Source of the DNA: an uncultured Collinsella sp.
GTDB lineage: Bacteria; Actinomycetota; Coriobacteriia; Coriobacteriales; Coriobacteriaceae
Reading direction: 5' to 3'
Length of the DNA stretch: 13,119 nt
NCBI GenBank assembly: GCA_900551815.1
Contig: URXE01000062.1
Span: 1-13,119 of the forward strand
Numbering within the stretch: position 1 is the first letter of the stretch; the number at the start of each line of letters is the position of its first letter. The translations under genes and the position numbers were made by a program. A model generated the notes under the pieces. That model was not told the origin of the DNA. It was given only the letters and a program-made list of their open reading frames with translations, and made no database searches. Of this stretch, positions 6,176 to 13,119 are shown in pieces.

Positions 6176-6244
6176 CCAAACGTGTACGCCACCCTCCAAA
6201 ACCGACATTTTTCGACATCTTTGGAGGCTGATGTACATGTTTGG
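6176..6244 (+). repeat. 69-bp hairpin repeat, copy 2
   Basis: This is the second direct copy, starting 28 bp after the stop of the nuclease-like gene and 1209 bp from copy 1. The arms (CCAAACGTGTACGCCA... and ...TGATGTACATGTTTGG) pair at 21 positions plus two G-U pairs over 25, with mismatches at two positions. The central loop keeps the CGACAT-TTTT-CGACAT core. Both copies are followed 25-26 bp later by a similar word (CCGTTTTGCCAGCA at 5060, CCGTTTGCCGAGCA at 6270), so the full repeat unit may be about 107 bp. Confidence 0.75.
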
Positions 6245-6357
6245 AACCTATGGCCGCGCCCAGTCCCGACCGTTTGCCGAGCAATAGGGTCGCGATCGTC
6301 GCCGAACATGTACTATATACGGGCATTGTCCAATCCCGTAACTCAAAGGACCCCATC

Positions 6358-7047
6358 TTGCCCGTCGTCGCCGCCATAACCGTTACCTCACATGCCTCGG
6401 ATGCCATGGTCGCTATCCCATTTTGGCTCGAGATGTTCGCCGTTGTCGCTGCATCGATCTCGGGTGTGCTGGTTGCGCGCGAACACAAGCTCGACCTGGT
6501 GGGCGCGGTCGCACTCGCGGTAGTCTGCGGTCTGGGCGGCGGTCTTTTGCGCGACATGACACTCCAGGTCGGCAACGTCTACATCCTCAACCAGCCAATG
6601 GCGCTGCCGCTCTCCATCGCCACGGCGGCCATCATTTACATCTTCCCGGCAATCGTCGATAAGCCCGACAAACTCATCCCCCTGCTCGACATCATCTCGG
6701 TCGGCATCTATGCGGCAACCGGCGCAGACAAGGCACTGGTCTACGGATTTGCACCCGTCGTTTGCATCATGATGGGCTTTTTCACCGCGGTGGGCGGCGG
6801 CATGCTGCGCGACGGCTTTATGGGCGTGGTTCCGGGCATTTTCCAACGCACCAACTTTTATGCCATCGCGGCCATCGCCGGATCGGCAAGCTATGTAAGC
6901 CTCGTCATGAGTGGCTTGGTCAGCAATGTCGCCGCGCTGGTCGTATGCGTTATCGTGACCATGGGTCTGCGCTGGCTCTCGCTGCGCTTTGACATCAAAA
7001 GCCCCACCGAAGAAGACATCGCGCACTTTTTACATCGCAAAAAGTAG
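6358..7047 (+). CDS. TRIC-family (UPF0126) membrane protein
   Basis: This is a probable trimeric intracellular cation channel-type membrane protein of the UPF0126/YadS/YicG family. Bacterial members conduct K+ and in some cases affect amino-acid (glycine) transport. The 229-residue product has about seven hydrophobic segments and the family's two internal repeats. Each repeat carries the signature GLGGGLLRDMTL (near residues 58-69) and AVGGGMLRDGFM (near 142-153). PFWLEMFAVVAASISGVLVA forms the first segment. I place the start at the TTG at 6358, preceded by AAAGGA 7 bases upstream. Earlier in-frame starts (ATG at 6250, TTG at 6241) would put the first codons in or beside the repeat element and over the -10-like TACTATATA at 6311-6319. 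The ATG at 6406 is an alternative without a clear ribosome site. Family assignment is firm; the transported ion is not known. Confidence 0.87.
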   Translation: MPVVAAITVTSHASDAMVAIPFWLEMFAVVAASISGVLVAREHKLDLVGAVALAVVCGLGGGLLRDMTLQVGNVYILNQPMALPLSIATAAIIYIFPAIVDKPDKLIPLLDIISVGIYAATGADKALVYGFAPVVCIMMGFFTAVGGGMLRDGFMGVVPGIFQRTNFYAIAAIAGSASYVSLVMSGLVSNVAALVVCVIVTMGLRWLSLRFDIKSPTEEDIAHFLHRKK

Positions 7048-7116
7048 ATAGCACGGCACGACCTTTCGAAATGCAACCGAGAGGTTCTTTTAGAGCGCTC
7101 GCACGTTGGGTACCCT

Positions 7117-7141
7117 GTTAGATATACGCCGAGTATCTAAC
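7117..7141 (+). promoter_or_regulatory. Perfect inverted repeat just before the ribosome site of the next gene
   Basis: GTTAGATA (7117-7124) and TATCTAAC (7134-7141) are perfect 8-bp arms around TACGCCGAG. The right arm ends one base before the AAGGA ribosome site of the gene starting at 7154. A palindrome, GGGTACCC, lies just upstream at 7108-7115. This could be an operator or an RNA hairpin controlling translation. Confidence 0.4.
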
Positions 7142-7153
7142 GAAGGATTCACT

Positions 7154-8299
7154 ATGCCTTGCAACCTAGAACCGTCGACCAAGCGCCACAAAGCGCAGGC
7201 CCGCATCGCCCTCCTATTCGTACTGATTGCGCTTGCGCTGACCGTACTTCCCACGGCGTCGTTCGCCGGCACAGACACCGCGGGCAACGTACTCGCAACC
7301 GAAGCTGACTCAAATCCGTCTGGCGTCGCGGGCGACCTGTACTGGGCTGGCCAAAGCCTTAACCTGGACGATGCCTCCATCGGCCGCGATATTATCGCGG
7401 CATGCGACAGCCTATCGATTCGCGACTGCACCGTAGGCGGCGCCATTCGCCTGGCGGCGCGCACCATCGATATCTCCAAAACCGCAATCGATGGCAGCGT
7501 GACGGTAGCCGGTCAGCACGTCGTGCTCAACACCGGTAGCACCGCCAACTGTTTTTACGCGATGGGCGATACTGTTGCCCTGCGAGGCTCCACCAAGTCG
7601 GCAGCACTTGCAGGCGATACGGTGACCATCGACGGCACCGTCGAGGGCGATGTCGAGGTTTGGGCCGATAAGCTCGTCTTGGGCAAAAACGCCCGCATCA
7701 CCGGCACCGTGAGCGCGCATGTTTCCGAGGACCCCGAGCGGGCCGAGGGCGCTCAGGTCGGAGCCCTCAAGATCGACCGTACCGAGAACGAGAACACCTC
7801 AACGATTAACGACACCATCGGCGGCATCGTCGCCGCGGCGCTTTCCACCTGCTTTGTCGCGATCCTCCTCGAGCTCGTCTTTCCGCGCGCAACCGCCAGC
7901 GCCGCCGGCATGCTTCGTCAACGACCTACCCCTCTGTGGGTGAGCGGTCTTTTGGGCACGGTGGCCGCCGTTCCCGCCGTCCTGTTACTCATCATCTCGA
8001 TTGCAGGTCTGTCACTCGCCGGAGCTCTCATGTGCGCCGTGATCGGTATCGCTCTGGTCTCGGCGGCGTTTACGGGCACCGCGATCGCACGCATGATCGG
8101 ACACAGCCAGAACCGCTACGCCATGGCCGCCGTGGGCGGTATCGCCGCGGGCGCACTCACGGCACTTCCCCTTATGGGCAGCTTTGTCAGCGGCGTAGCC
8201 TTCGTCTTTACGCTCGGCTACGTCATCCAGATCATCTGGCGCAACGCCCGCCTCAAGCCGCAGCAGGCCGCCAATACTCCGGGCCTTCCTTCCGCCTAG
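7154..8299 (+). CDS. Secreted bactofilin-like beta-helix protein with C-terminal membrane segments
   Basis: A 381-residue envelope protein. The first about 38 residues are a signal peptide: a basic N-region (KRHKAQAR), a hydrophobic core (IALLFVLIALALTVL), and a likely cut after ASFA. Residues about 55-215 form short repeats such as GDLYWAGQSLNLDDASIG and GDTVTIDGTVEGDVEVWADKLVLG. This pattern is typical of bactofilin-like right-handed beta-helices that polymerise. From about residue 230, four or five hydrophobic segments follow (GGIVAAALSTCFVAILLELVF through SFVSGVAFVFTLGYVIQIIW). AAGGA 6 bases before the ATG at 7154 fixes the start. The order signal peptide, outside beta-helix, membrane anchor fits the 'polymer-forming cytoskeletal' proteins with a DUF8173-like tail. 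The exact Pfam name is from memory. A role in the envelope or in shape is plausible, but no partner is visible. Confidence 0.72.
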   Translation: MPCNLEPSTKRHKAQARIALLFVLIALALTVLPTASFAGTDTAGNVLATEADSNPSGVAGDLYWAGQSLNLDDASIGRDIIAACDSLSIRDCTVGGAIRLAARTIDISKTAIDGSVTVAGQHVVLNTGSTANCFYAMGDTVALRGSTKSAALAGDTVTIDGTVEGDVEVWADKLVLGKNARITGTVSAHVSEDPERAEGAQVGALKIDRTENENTSTINDTIGGIVAAALSTCFVAILLELVFPRATASAAGMLRQRPTPLWVSGLLGTVAAVPAVLLLIISIAGLSLAGALMCAVIGIALVSAAFTGTAIARMIGHSQNRYAMAAVGGIAAGALTALPLMGSFVSGVAFVFTLGYVIQIIWRNARLKPQQAANTPGLPSA

Positions 8300-8305
8300 C
8301 CGTCA

Positions 8306-8340
8306 ACCACCACAAAGGGGACAGACACCTTTGCGGTGGT
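8306..8340. repeat. REP-like palindrome
   Basis: ACCACC-A-CAAAGG (8306-8318) pairs with CCTTTG-C-GGTGGT (8328-8340), with a single A/C mismatch, around GGACAGACA. The word GGGGACAGACACCTTTG resembles REP sequences that I remember being common between bacterial genes and linked with REP-associated tyrosine transposases. That link is from memory. It lies 7 bp after the stop of the bactofilin-like gene. Confidence 0.55.
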
Positions 8341-8368
8341 GCAGACCAACTCAATCCCTGTGCACCAA

Positions 8369-8401
8369 AAAGGGCACCGACCGCGATGGTCGACGCCCTT
8401 T
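8369..8401. terminator. Bidirectional intrinsic terminator between the beta-helix gene and typA
   Basis: AAAGGGC (8369-8375) pairs with GCCCTTT (8395-8401), with GACC/GGTC as an inner stem. Read on the minus strand the stem is followed by five Ts (GCCCTTTTTGG), a good terminator for typA. Read on the plus strand it gives GCCCTTTCTTG, a weaker one for the beta-helix gene. The two genes converge here. Confidence 0.75.
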
Positions 8402-8428
8402 CTTGTTAGACGCCATAAAGCCCGGCGC

Positions 8429-10267
<1,839 letters not shown>

Positions 10268-10384
10268 GTAGTTCCCCTATCTTCTATCCATATACAAACG
10301 GCACGCGTATGCGACCCGCCCAGCGATGCAACGCTCAGCGGGAATATTGAGCCTTTTACCGAAAACTCGTTTATTTTAGCGATT

Positions 10385-10834
10385 TTAGATGAGAGGGGTT
10401 TCCTCACCTGCAGGTTCAGGGTCGCTCCACATAAAACCATCGCCGGCGCCCATGCCCTCATACAGCACATATGCCGAAAAACCACTCTCGAGCGTGGTTT
10501 CGAAGAAGCTCACGAGCAGAGCATCGTGATAGCCGCCGTCAATCTCGACGCAGCCGGTGTAGCCGATGGCATAGCGAGCGATACGGCCCAGGCCCTCGTC
10601 CTTAAGACCCATCTTGTGCTCGGAGATAAAGTTGGTGGCCGCCTCGAGGCACGCCTCTTCGCCATCCTCATCGAGCGCCGCCAGATAACGGTTGGAAGCG
10701 GCGTCCTCAATTGCCACGACCACGCCAGGGTTTTCACCGGCGGCAAGGTCGTCCAAGAACGCGCCGATCAGATCGCACACCATGGCGTCGAGCTCGGCGG
10801 AGACGTTACCGGCGTCCTGCATATCCTGTGCCAT
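10385..10834 (-). CDS. Unrecognised small acidic protein
   Basis: A 149-residue protein I do not recognise. It is rich in Asp, Glu and Ala and has no signal peptide or membrane segment. It appears to alternate helices (ELDAMVCDLIGAFLDDLAAG near 14-33) with beta-like stretches (GVVVAIED, RYLAALDEDG, EIDGGYHDALLVSFF) in an alpha/beta pattern. A ribosome site (GGGAAGG) precedes the ATG at 10834 by about 7 bases, so it looks like a real translated gene. It follows a small membrane-protein gene by 30 bp on the same strand and probably shares its transcript with the DUF151 gene upstream of that. typA lies 117 bp downstream. No catalytic motif stands out. Confidence 0.7.
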   Translation of the reverse strand: MAQDMQDAGNVSAELDAMVCDLIGAFLDDLAAGENPGVVVAIEDAASNRYLAALDEDGEEACLEAATNFISEHKMGLKDEGLGRIARYAIGYTGCVEIDGGYHDALLVSFFETTLESGFSAYVLYEGMGAGDGFMWSDPEPAGEETPLI

Positions 10835-10864
10835 CTTTAGACCTTCCCATCGAGTCTGGCGTCG

Positions 10865-11254
10865 TTACAGTTCTTGTGCCTCGGCGGCGATCCTGGCGGC
10901 AGCGTCGCGGGCGCGCATCATGTCCGCTGCGCGCTTGTCGAGCACCTTGATCTGACTGGTCAGCATTACCGCATCGACCACACCCCAGATCACAAGGCCC
11001 GTAGAGATCGAAAACCCAAGCGCACCAACTGTACCACGAAGGCGCGAGCAGATTGCCGCGACAAGGACGGAGACGACAACCATCTTGATAAACGAGCCGC
11101 GGCGCTCGCGAAGCGTGCGGGCCTGCGTCACATAGGCAATGCGAGCCGCCTCAGAAGCCTCCGAGCGCATCTGGGCCTCGCGGGCGATCGCAGCCGCCTC
11201 AGCCGACATACCGCCAGCCATCAGCGAACGCTCCGCAGCCTGGACGCCCCGCAT
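10865..11254 (-). CDS. Unrecognised small membrane protein
   Basis: A 129-residue protein of unknown function. Residues 1-50 are an Ala/Glu/Arg-rich, probably helical or coiled-coil stretch (MSAEAAAIAREAQMRSEASEAARIAYV). Two hydrophobic segments follow, IKMVVVSVLVAAICSRL and VGALGFSISTGLVIWGVVDAVML (roughly 56-100). A charged C-terminal helix (RAADMMRARDAAARIAAEAQ) ends it. Both ends would lie on the same side of the membrane. The ATG at 11254 directly abuts the TAA of the DUF151 gene (TAAATG), so the two are almost certainly translationally coupled. There is no Shine-Dalgarno sequence in front of it; the ATG at 11221 (MAGGMSAE...) has a GGAG 9 bases upstream and is a reasonable alternative start. 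The next gene follows after 30 bp. Confidence 0.68.
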   Translation of the reverse strand: MRGVQAAERSLMAGGMSAEAAAIAREAQMRSEASEAARIAYVTQARTLRERRGSFIKMVVVSVLVAAICSRLRGTVGALGFSISTGLVIWGVVDAVMLTSQIKVLDKRAADMMRARDAAARIAAEAQEL

Positions 11255-11755
11255 TTAGAAGTCATCGGGGGAGAGCGTATGGACGAACTCGTCGAACTTC
11301 TCGAACTCTTGCTCGTCGTCAACTTCCTCGGCATGGGCAGAAACGGTGCCCAGGCGATTCATGATGTCGTCTTCAACGAACATGGGGGCATTACTGCGTA
11401 CGGCGAGGGCGATGGCGTCGCTGGGACGGGCGTCGATCTTGCGCTCGTCACCATCGGCCAGTACGACGATCATCGCGTAGAACACCGGCGGCTCGGCGCG
11501 AACGATCTCGATGCGCTCGAGCTTGGCGCCCAGGGCGCCAACAGTATCGAGCAACAGGTCATGGGTAATCGGGCGCTCGGCGCGGCCGCTATCGATGCCG
11601 CGGCTAATGGCAGCAGCTTCAAACGAACCAGTCTGAATGGAAAGGGAACGCAGCGGCGCGGGCGAGTCCGATTTGCTGCAGCGCTCGCGAAGCACGATAA
11701 GCGATGGCACGGGACCGGCGGCCATGACGATGGTCTCTATGTCGACACGAACCAT
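11255..11755 (-). CDS. DUF151 bifunctional nuclease family protein (copy 1)
   Basis: A 166-residue protein of the bifunctional nuclease (BFN, DUF151) family, whose tested members have DNase and RNase activity. It opens MVRVDIETIVMAAGPVPSLIVLRER. It has SIQTGSFEAAAISRGID, RPITHD, and the conserved core DARPSDAIALAVRSNAPMFVEDDIMNR (roughly 110-140). The end is EKFDEFVHTLSPDDF. The ATG at 11755 has GGAGGTG about 5-7 bases upstream. An in-frame ATG at 11803 would add 16 residues not seen in the paralogue. A plausible promoter (TTGTGT, 18 bases, TAGTAT at 11842-11813) lies upstream. It is the first gene of a probable three-gene operon. A paralogue of identical length, about 60-65 % identical by eye, lies at 12175-12675 in the opposite direction. 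Confidence 0.9.
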   Translation of the reverse strand: MVRVDIETIVMAAGPVPSLIVLRERCSKSDSPAPLRSLSIQTGSFEAAAISRGIDSGRAERPITHDLLLDTVGALGAKLERIEIVRAEPPVFYAMIVVLADGDERKIDARPSDAIALAVRSNAPMFVEDDIMNRLGTVSAHAEEVDDEQEFEKFDEFVHTLSPDDF

Positions 11756-11812
11756 GGAACACCTCCGGTACGTAGCGGTTAACACGCGGCAGCTCCACCG
11801 CATTGAATAGCT

Positions 11813-11842
11813 ATACTACCCAATCTTTCGCACAGCACACAA
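11813..11842 (-). promoter_or_regulatory. Possible promoter of DUF151 copy 1 operon
   Basis: On the minus strand TTGTGT (11842-11837) and TAGTAT (11818-11813) are 18 bases apart, about 60 bp before the ATG. It is a moderate match. It lies downstream of the tRNA-Ile terminator, where a new promoter is needed. Confidence 0.4.
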
Positions 11843-11869
11843 AACCAAAATGAGATTTATCGCAGACAA

Positions 11870-11900
11870 GAAAAAAGCCCCAAGGCAATGCCCCAGGGCT
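11870..11900 (-). terminator. Terminator of tRNA-Ile
   Basis: On the minus strand AGCCC (11900-11896) pairs with GGGCT (11880-11876). An inner GGGC/GCCT stem closes on ATT, and six Ts follow. It starts 15 bases after the tRNA 3' end. Confidence 0.8.
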
Positions 11901-11914
11901 CTTCACAGTTTTGA

Positions 11915-11991
11915 TGGTGGACCTGACAAGATTCGAACTTGTGACCTCCCGGTTATCAGCCGGACGCTCTAACCAACTGAGCTACAGGTCC
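11915..11991 (-). tRNA. tRNA-Ile (anticodon GAT)
   Basis: A 77-nt tRNA including the encoded CCA. Acceptor GGACCTG pairs with CAGGTCC, and the discriminator is A. The D-arm is TAGCTCAGTTGGTTAGAGC. The anticodon loop CTGATAA gives GAT (reads AUC and AUU). The T-arm contains the standard TTCGAAT loop. It is a lone gene, not inside an rRNA spacer in this window. Confidence 0.97.
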
Positions 11992-12005
11992 ATCGCGCGG
12001 TGACT

Positions 12006-12060
12006 ATATTAGCCCAGACCGTTTTTCTAAGTCAACGACTTTTTTAAAAAAATTTTTTAG
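12006..12060 (-). promoter_or_regulatory. Strong tRNA-Ile promoter with UP-like AT tract
   Basis: On the minus strand TTGACT (12035-12030) and TAATAT (12011-12006) are 18 bases apart, with the tRNA starting 14 bases after the -10. Immediately upstream of the -35 lies a run of A and T blocks (12039-12059), which matches an UP element as found at stable-RNA promoters. Confidence 0.75.
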
Positions 12061-12174
12061 TTGGCTCATATATCGAAATCGCACGCGCTTTCCCCTTATT
12101 TTGGGTACTATTACTATCCGATTCAAGCAGGTGAAATATTCCTATCCCATCATCGTCTATAAGGAGGTGCCATA

Positions 12175-12675
12175 ATGATCCGCGTTGATATCGAAACCAT
12201 CGTTATGGCCGCCGGTCCACATCCGTCCCTCATCGTCCTACGCGAGCGCGAAACCTCAGAGTCAAACGAAGCCCCTCTTCGCGCCCTCTCCATCCAGACC
12301 GGGTCCTTCGAGGCCGCTGCGCTGAGCCAGGGAATTGACGGGAAGAACCCCGGACGACCTATCACACACGATTTCACCGTCAATGCCGTTAAAGAGCTTG
12401 GCGCTAAAATCGCTCGCGTCGAGATTTCCCACATGGAAACCCCGGTTTTCTTCGCCAACGTCATCATTCTCGATCAAAACGGCAAAGAGCACGCAGTCGA
12501 TGCGCGCCCAAGTGATGCACTCGCTTTTGCTGTGCGCGTAAACGCCCCCATCTATGTTGAGGACGACATTATGAACCGCGCGGGCACCTTCTCATACCAG
12601 ACCGACACGAACGATGAGGCGGAGCAGCAAAAATTCGACGAGTTCGTCCACACGCTCTCCCCCGACGACTTCTAG
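12175..12675 (+). CDS. DUF151 bifunctional nuclease family protein (copy 2)
   Basis: A 166-residue BFN/DUF151 protein with the same layout as copy 1: MIRVDIETIVMAAGPHPSLI, SIQTGSFEAAALSQGID, RPITHD, then DARPSDALAFAVRVNAPIYVEDDIMNR and the end KFDEFVHTLSPDDF. It has a near-ideal AAGGAGG ribosome site before the ATG at 12175. Two TACTAT words at 12106-12117 are -10 candidates, without a good -35. The variable parts are residues about 26-32, 56-60 and 144-152; the core and tail are almost unchanged. It appears to be a stand-alone gene and converges on gyrA. Both copies have a complete reading frame and a ribosome site, so neither looks like a pseudogene. Confidence 0.9.
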   Translation: MIRVDIETIVMAAGPHPSLIVLRERETSESNEAPLRALSIQTGSFEAAALSQGIDGKNPGRPITHDFTVNAVKELGAKIARVEISHMETPVFFANVIILDQNGKEHAVDARPSDALAFAVRVNAPIYVEDDIMNRAGTFSYQTDTNDEAEQQKFDEFVHTLSPDDF

Positions 12676-12720
12676 TCGACCCAGCTTTCTTACAGCAACA
12701 TAAACCCTCGCCTCAAGCAC

Positions 12721-12752
12721 GAAGGGCCCATCCAATGGATGAGCCCTTCTTT
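12721..12752 (+). terminator. Terminator between DUF151 copy 2 and gyrA
   Basis: GAAGGGC (12721-12727) pairs with GCCCTTC (12743-12749). An inner stem CATCC/GGATG closes on AAT, with one mismatch between the stems, and TTT follows. It serves the plus-strand gene. On the minus strand no T-run follows, so termination of gyrA here would be weaker. Confidence 0.65.
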
Positions 12753-12781
12753 AGTCATCTTATATGTCAACGATAAACCGT

Positions 12782-13072
12782 CTATTCGTCAATCAAATCC
12801 CCGGCCGGCTCTTCTGCCGCGCCATCGTCGCCAGAAGCCTCCTCGGGCTTTTCCTCGGCCTCTCCGGAAGCCTCAGCCTTCTCTGTAGCGCTCTCCATAC
12901 GCGCAACGGCAGTCACGCGGTCGCCATCCGCCACAGTCATCATCTTGACGCCCTGTGTCGTGCGGCCAGTCTGAGAAATCTCGTCGGTCTTCACGCGAAT
13001 CACCGTGGCGCCCTCGGTGACAATAAACAGCTCATGCTGCGGCCCCACGGTCTTCATTGCCGCCAGCTGACC
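12782..13072 (-). CDS. gyrA: DNA gyrase subunit A, C-terminal end (5' part missing)
   Basis: The last 96 residues of GyrA, the DNA-cleaving and DNA-wrapping subunit of gyrase. The visible part begins GQLAAMKTVGPQHELFIVTEG. It contains the last blade of the C-terminal beta-propeller (VIRVKTDEISQTGRTTQGVKMMTV, then DGDRVTAVARM). An acidic tail of about 38 residues follows (Glu, Ala, Asp-rich), ending AGDLIDE. The full protein is about 800-850 residues, so most lies beyond the contig. The genuine sequence stops at 13072; the in-frame bases beyond it encode MYKRQ and come from a sequencing adapter, so there is no start codon here. It converges with the DUF151 gene. Confidence 0.9.
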   Translation of the reverse strand, partial: GQLAAMKTVGPQHELFIVTEGATVIRVKTDEISQTGRTTQGVKMMTVADGDRVTAVARMESATEKAEASGEAEEKPEEASGDDGAAEEPAGDLIDE

Positions 13073-13119
13073 CTGTCTCTTATACACATCTGACGCTGCC
13101 GACGACTCCTTACGTGTAG
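13073..13119. other. Nextera sequencing adapter (not genomic)
   Basis: CTGTCTCTTATACACATCT (13073-13091) is the transposase mosaic end. GACGCTGCCGACGA (13092-13105) is the read-1 adapter, reversed. CTCCTTAC (13106-13113) is the reverse complement of the i5 index GTAAGGAG (S505/N505). GTGTAG (13114-13119) is the start of the reversed P5 sequence. All parts are in the expected order without a mismatch. Translated on the minus strand it creates the false N-terminus MYKRQ, and on the plus strand a false LSLIHI C-terminus. Confidence 0.98.

Noticed and set aside
4805..6244. Genomic island integrated into tRNA-Ser
   Set aside because: No integrase is visible, and I found no second copy of the tRNA 3' end downstream that could be an att site. 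The repeats are not tRNA-derived.
4967..6244. CRISPR array
   Set aside because: Only two copies 1.2 kb apart with a gene between them; no short regular spacers anywhere in the window.
10268..10384. Promoter for typA in the 117-bp gap
   Set aside because: TTGCAT and TATAT-like words occur but with no acceptable -35/-10 spacing, so I did not list one.
13073..13087. ATG-TAT-AAG-AGA-CAG as the gyrA start (MYKRQ)
   Set aside because: These five codons are exactly the adapter mosaic end. GyrA must begin further upstream, outside the contig.

Overview
The window is bacterial, high-GC and gene-dense. Three things point to a Coriobacteriia actinobacterium, most likely Collinsella or a close relative: the order rpsF-ssb-rpsR-rplI-dnaB-purA, a second origin-linked gene (gyrA) only about 9 kb away, and a DUF559-like nuclease of a type I remember from Coriobacteria. 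The genus is inference from gene content and style, not from a database comparison. Both ends are incomplete. Position 1 lies inside purA. The last 47 bases (13073-13119) are not genomic: they are an Illumina Nextera adapter with an i5 index, so the genuine contig stops inside gyrA at 13072.

Left part (1-4271, all minus strand). A ribosomal-protein and replication operon reads leftwards: rpsF (S6), ssb, rpsR (S18) and rplI (L9), starting from a good sigma-70-type promoter at 4243-4271 and ending at a strong intrinsic terminator at 2412-2450. Beyond it lie the replicative helicase gene dnaB and the purine-synthesis gene purA. L9 carries an unusual acidic tail, and paired palindromes lie just upstream of dnaB.

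Middle (4272-8428, plus strand). About 350 bases without a recognisable gene lead to two tandem tRNA-Ser genes (GGA and CGA anticodons) separated by a terminator-like hairpin. Next comes a Coriobacteria-style PD-(D/E)XK/DUF559-like protein bracketed by two direct copies of a 69-bp hairpin-forming repeat, about 90 % identical to each other. After it come a TRIC/UPF0126 membrane protein and a secreted-then-membrane protein with a bactofilin-like beta-helix. A REP-like palindrome and a bidirectional terminator close this side.

Right part (8429-13072). The minus strand carries the ribosome-associated GTPase typA, two unrecognised small genes and a DUF151 bifunctional-nuclease gene whose stop codon touches the next start. 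A tRNA-Ile gene with a strong UP-element promoter follows. A second DUF151 paralogue of the same length points the other way, and the gyrA 3' end converges on it.

Most of the window is housekeeping (translation, replication, purine synthesis). The accessory signal is concentrated in 4900-6300: the repeat pair, the nuclease-like gene and the adjacent tRNA genes. I saw no CRISPR array, insertion sequence, phage gene or complete defence operon.
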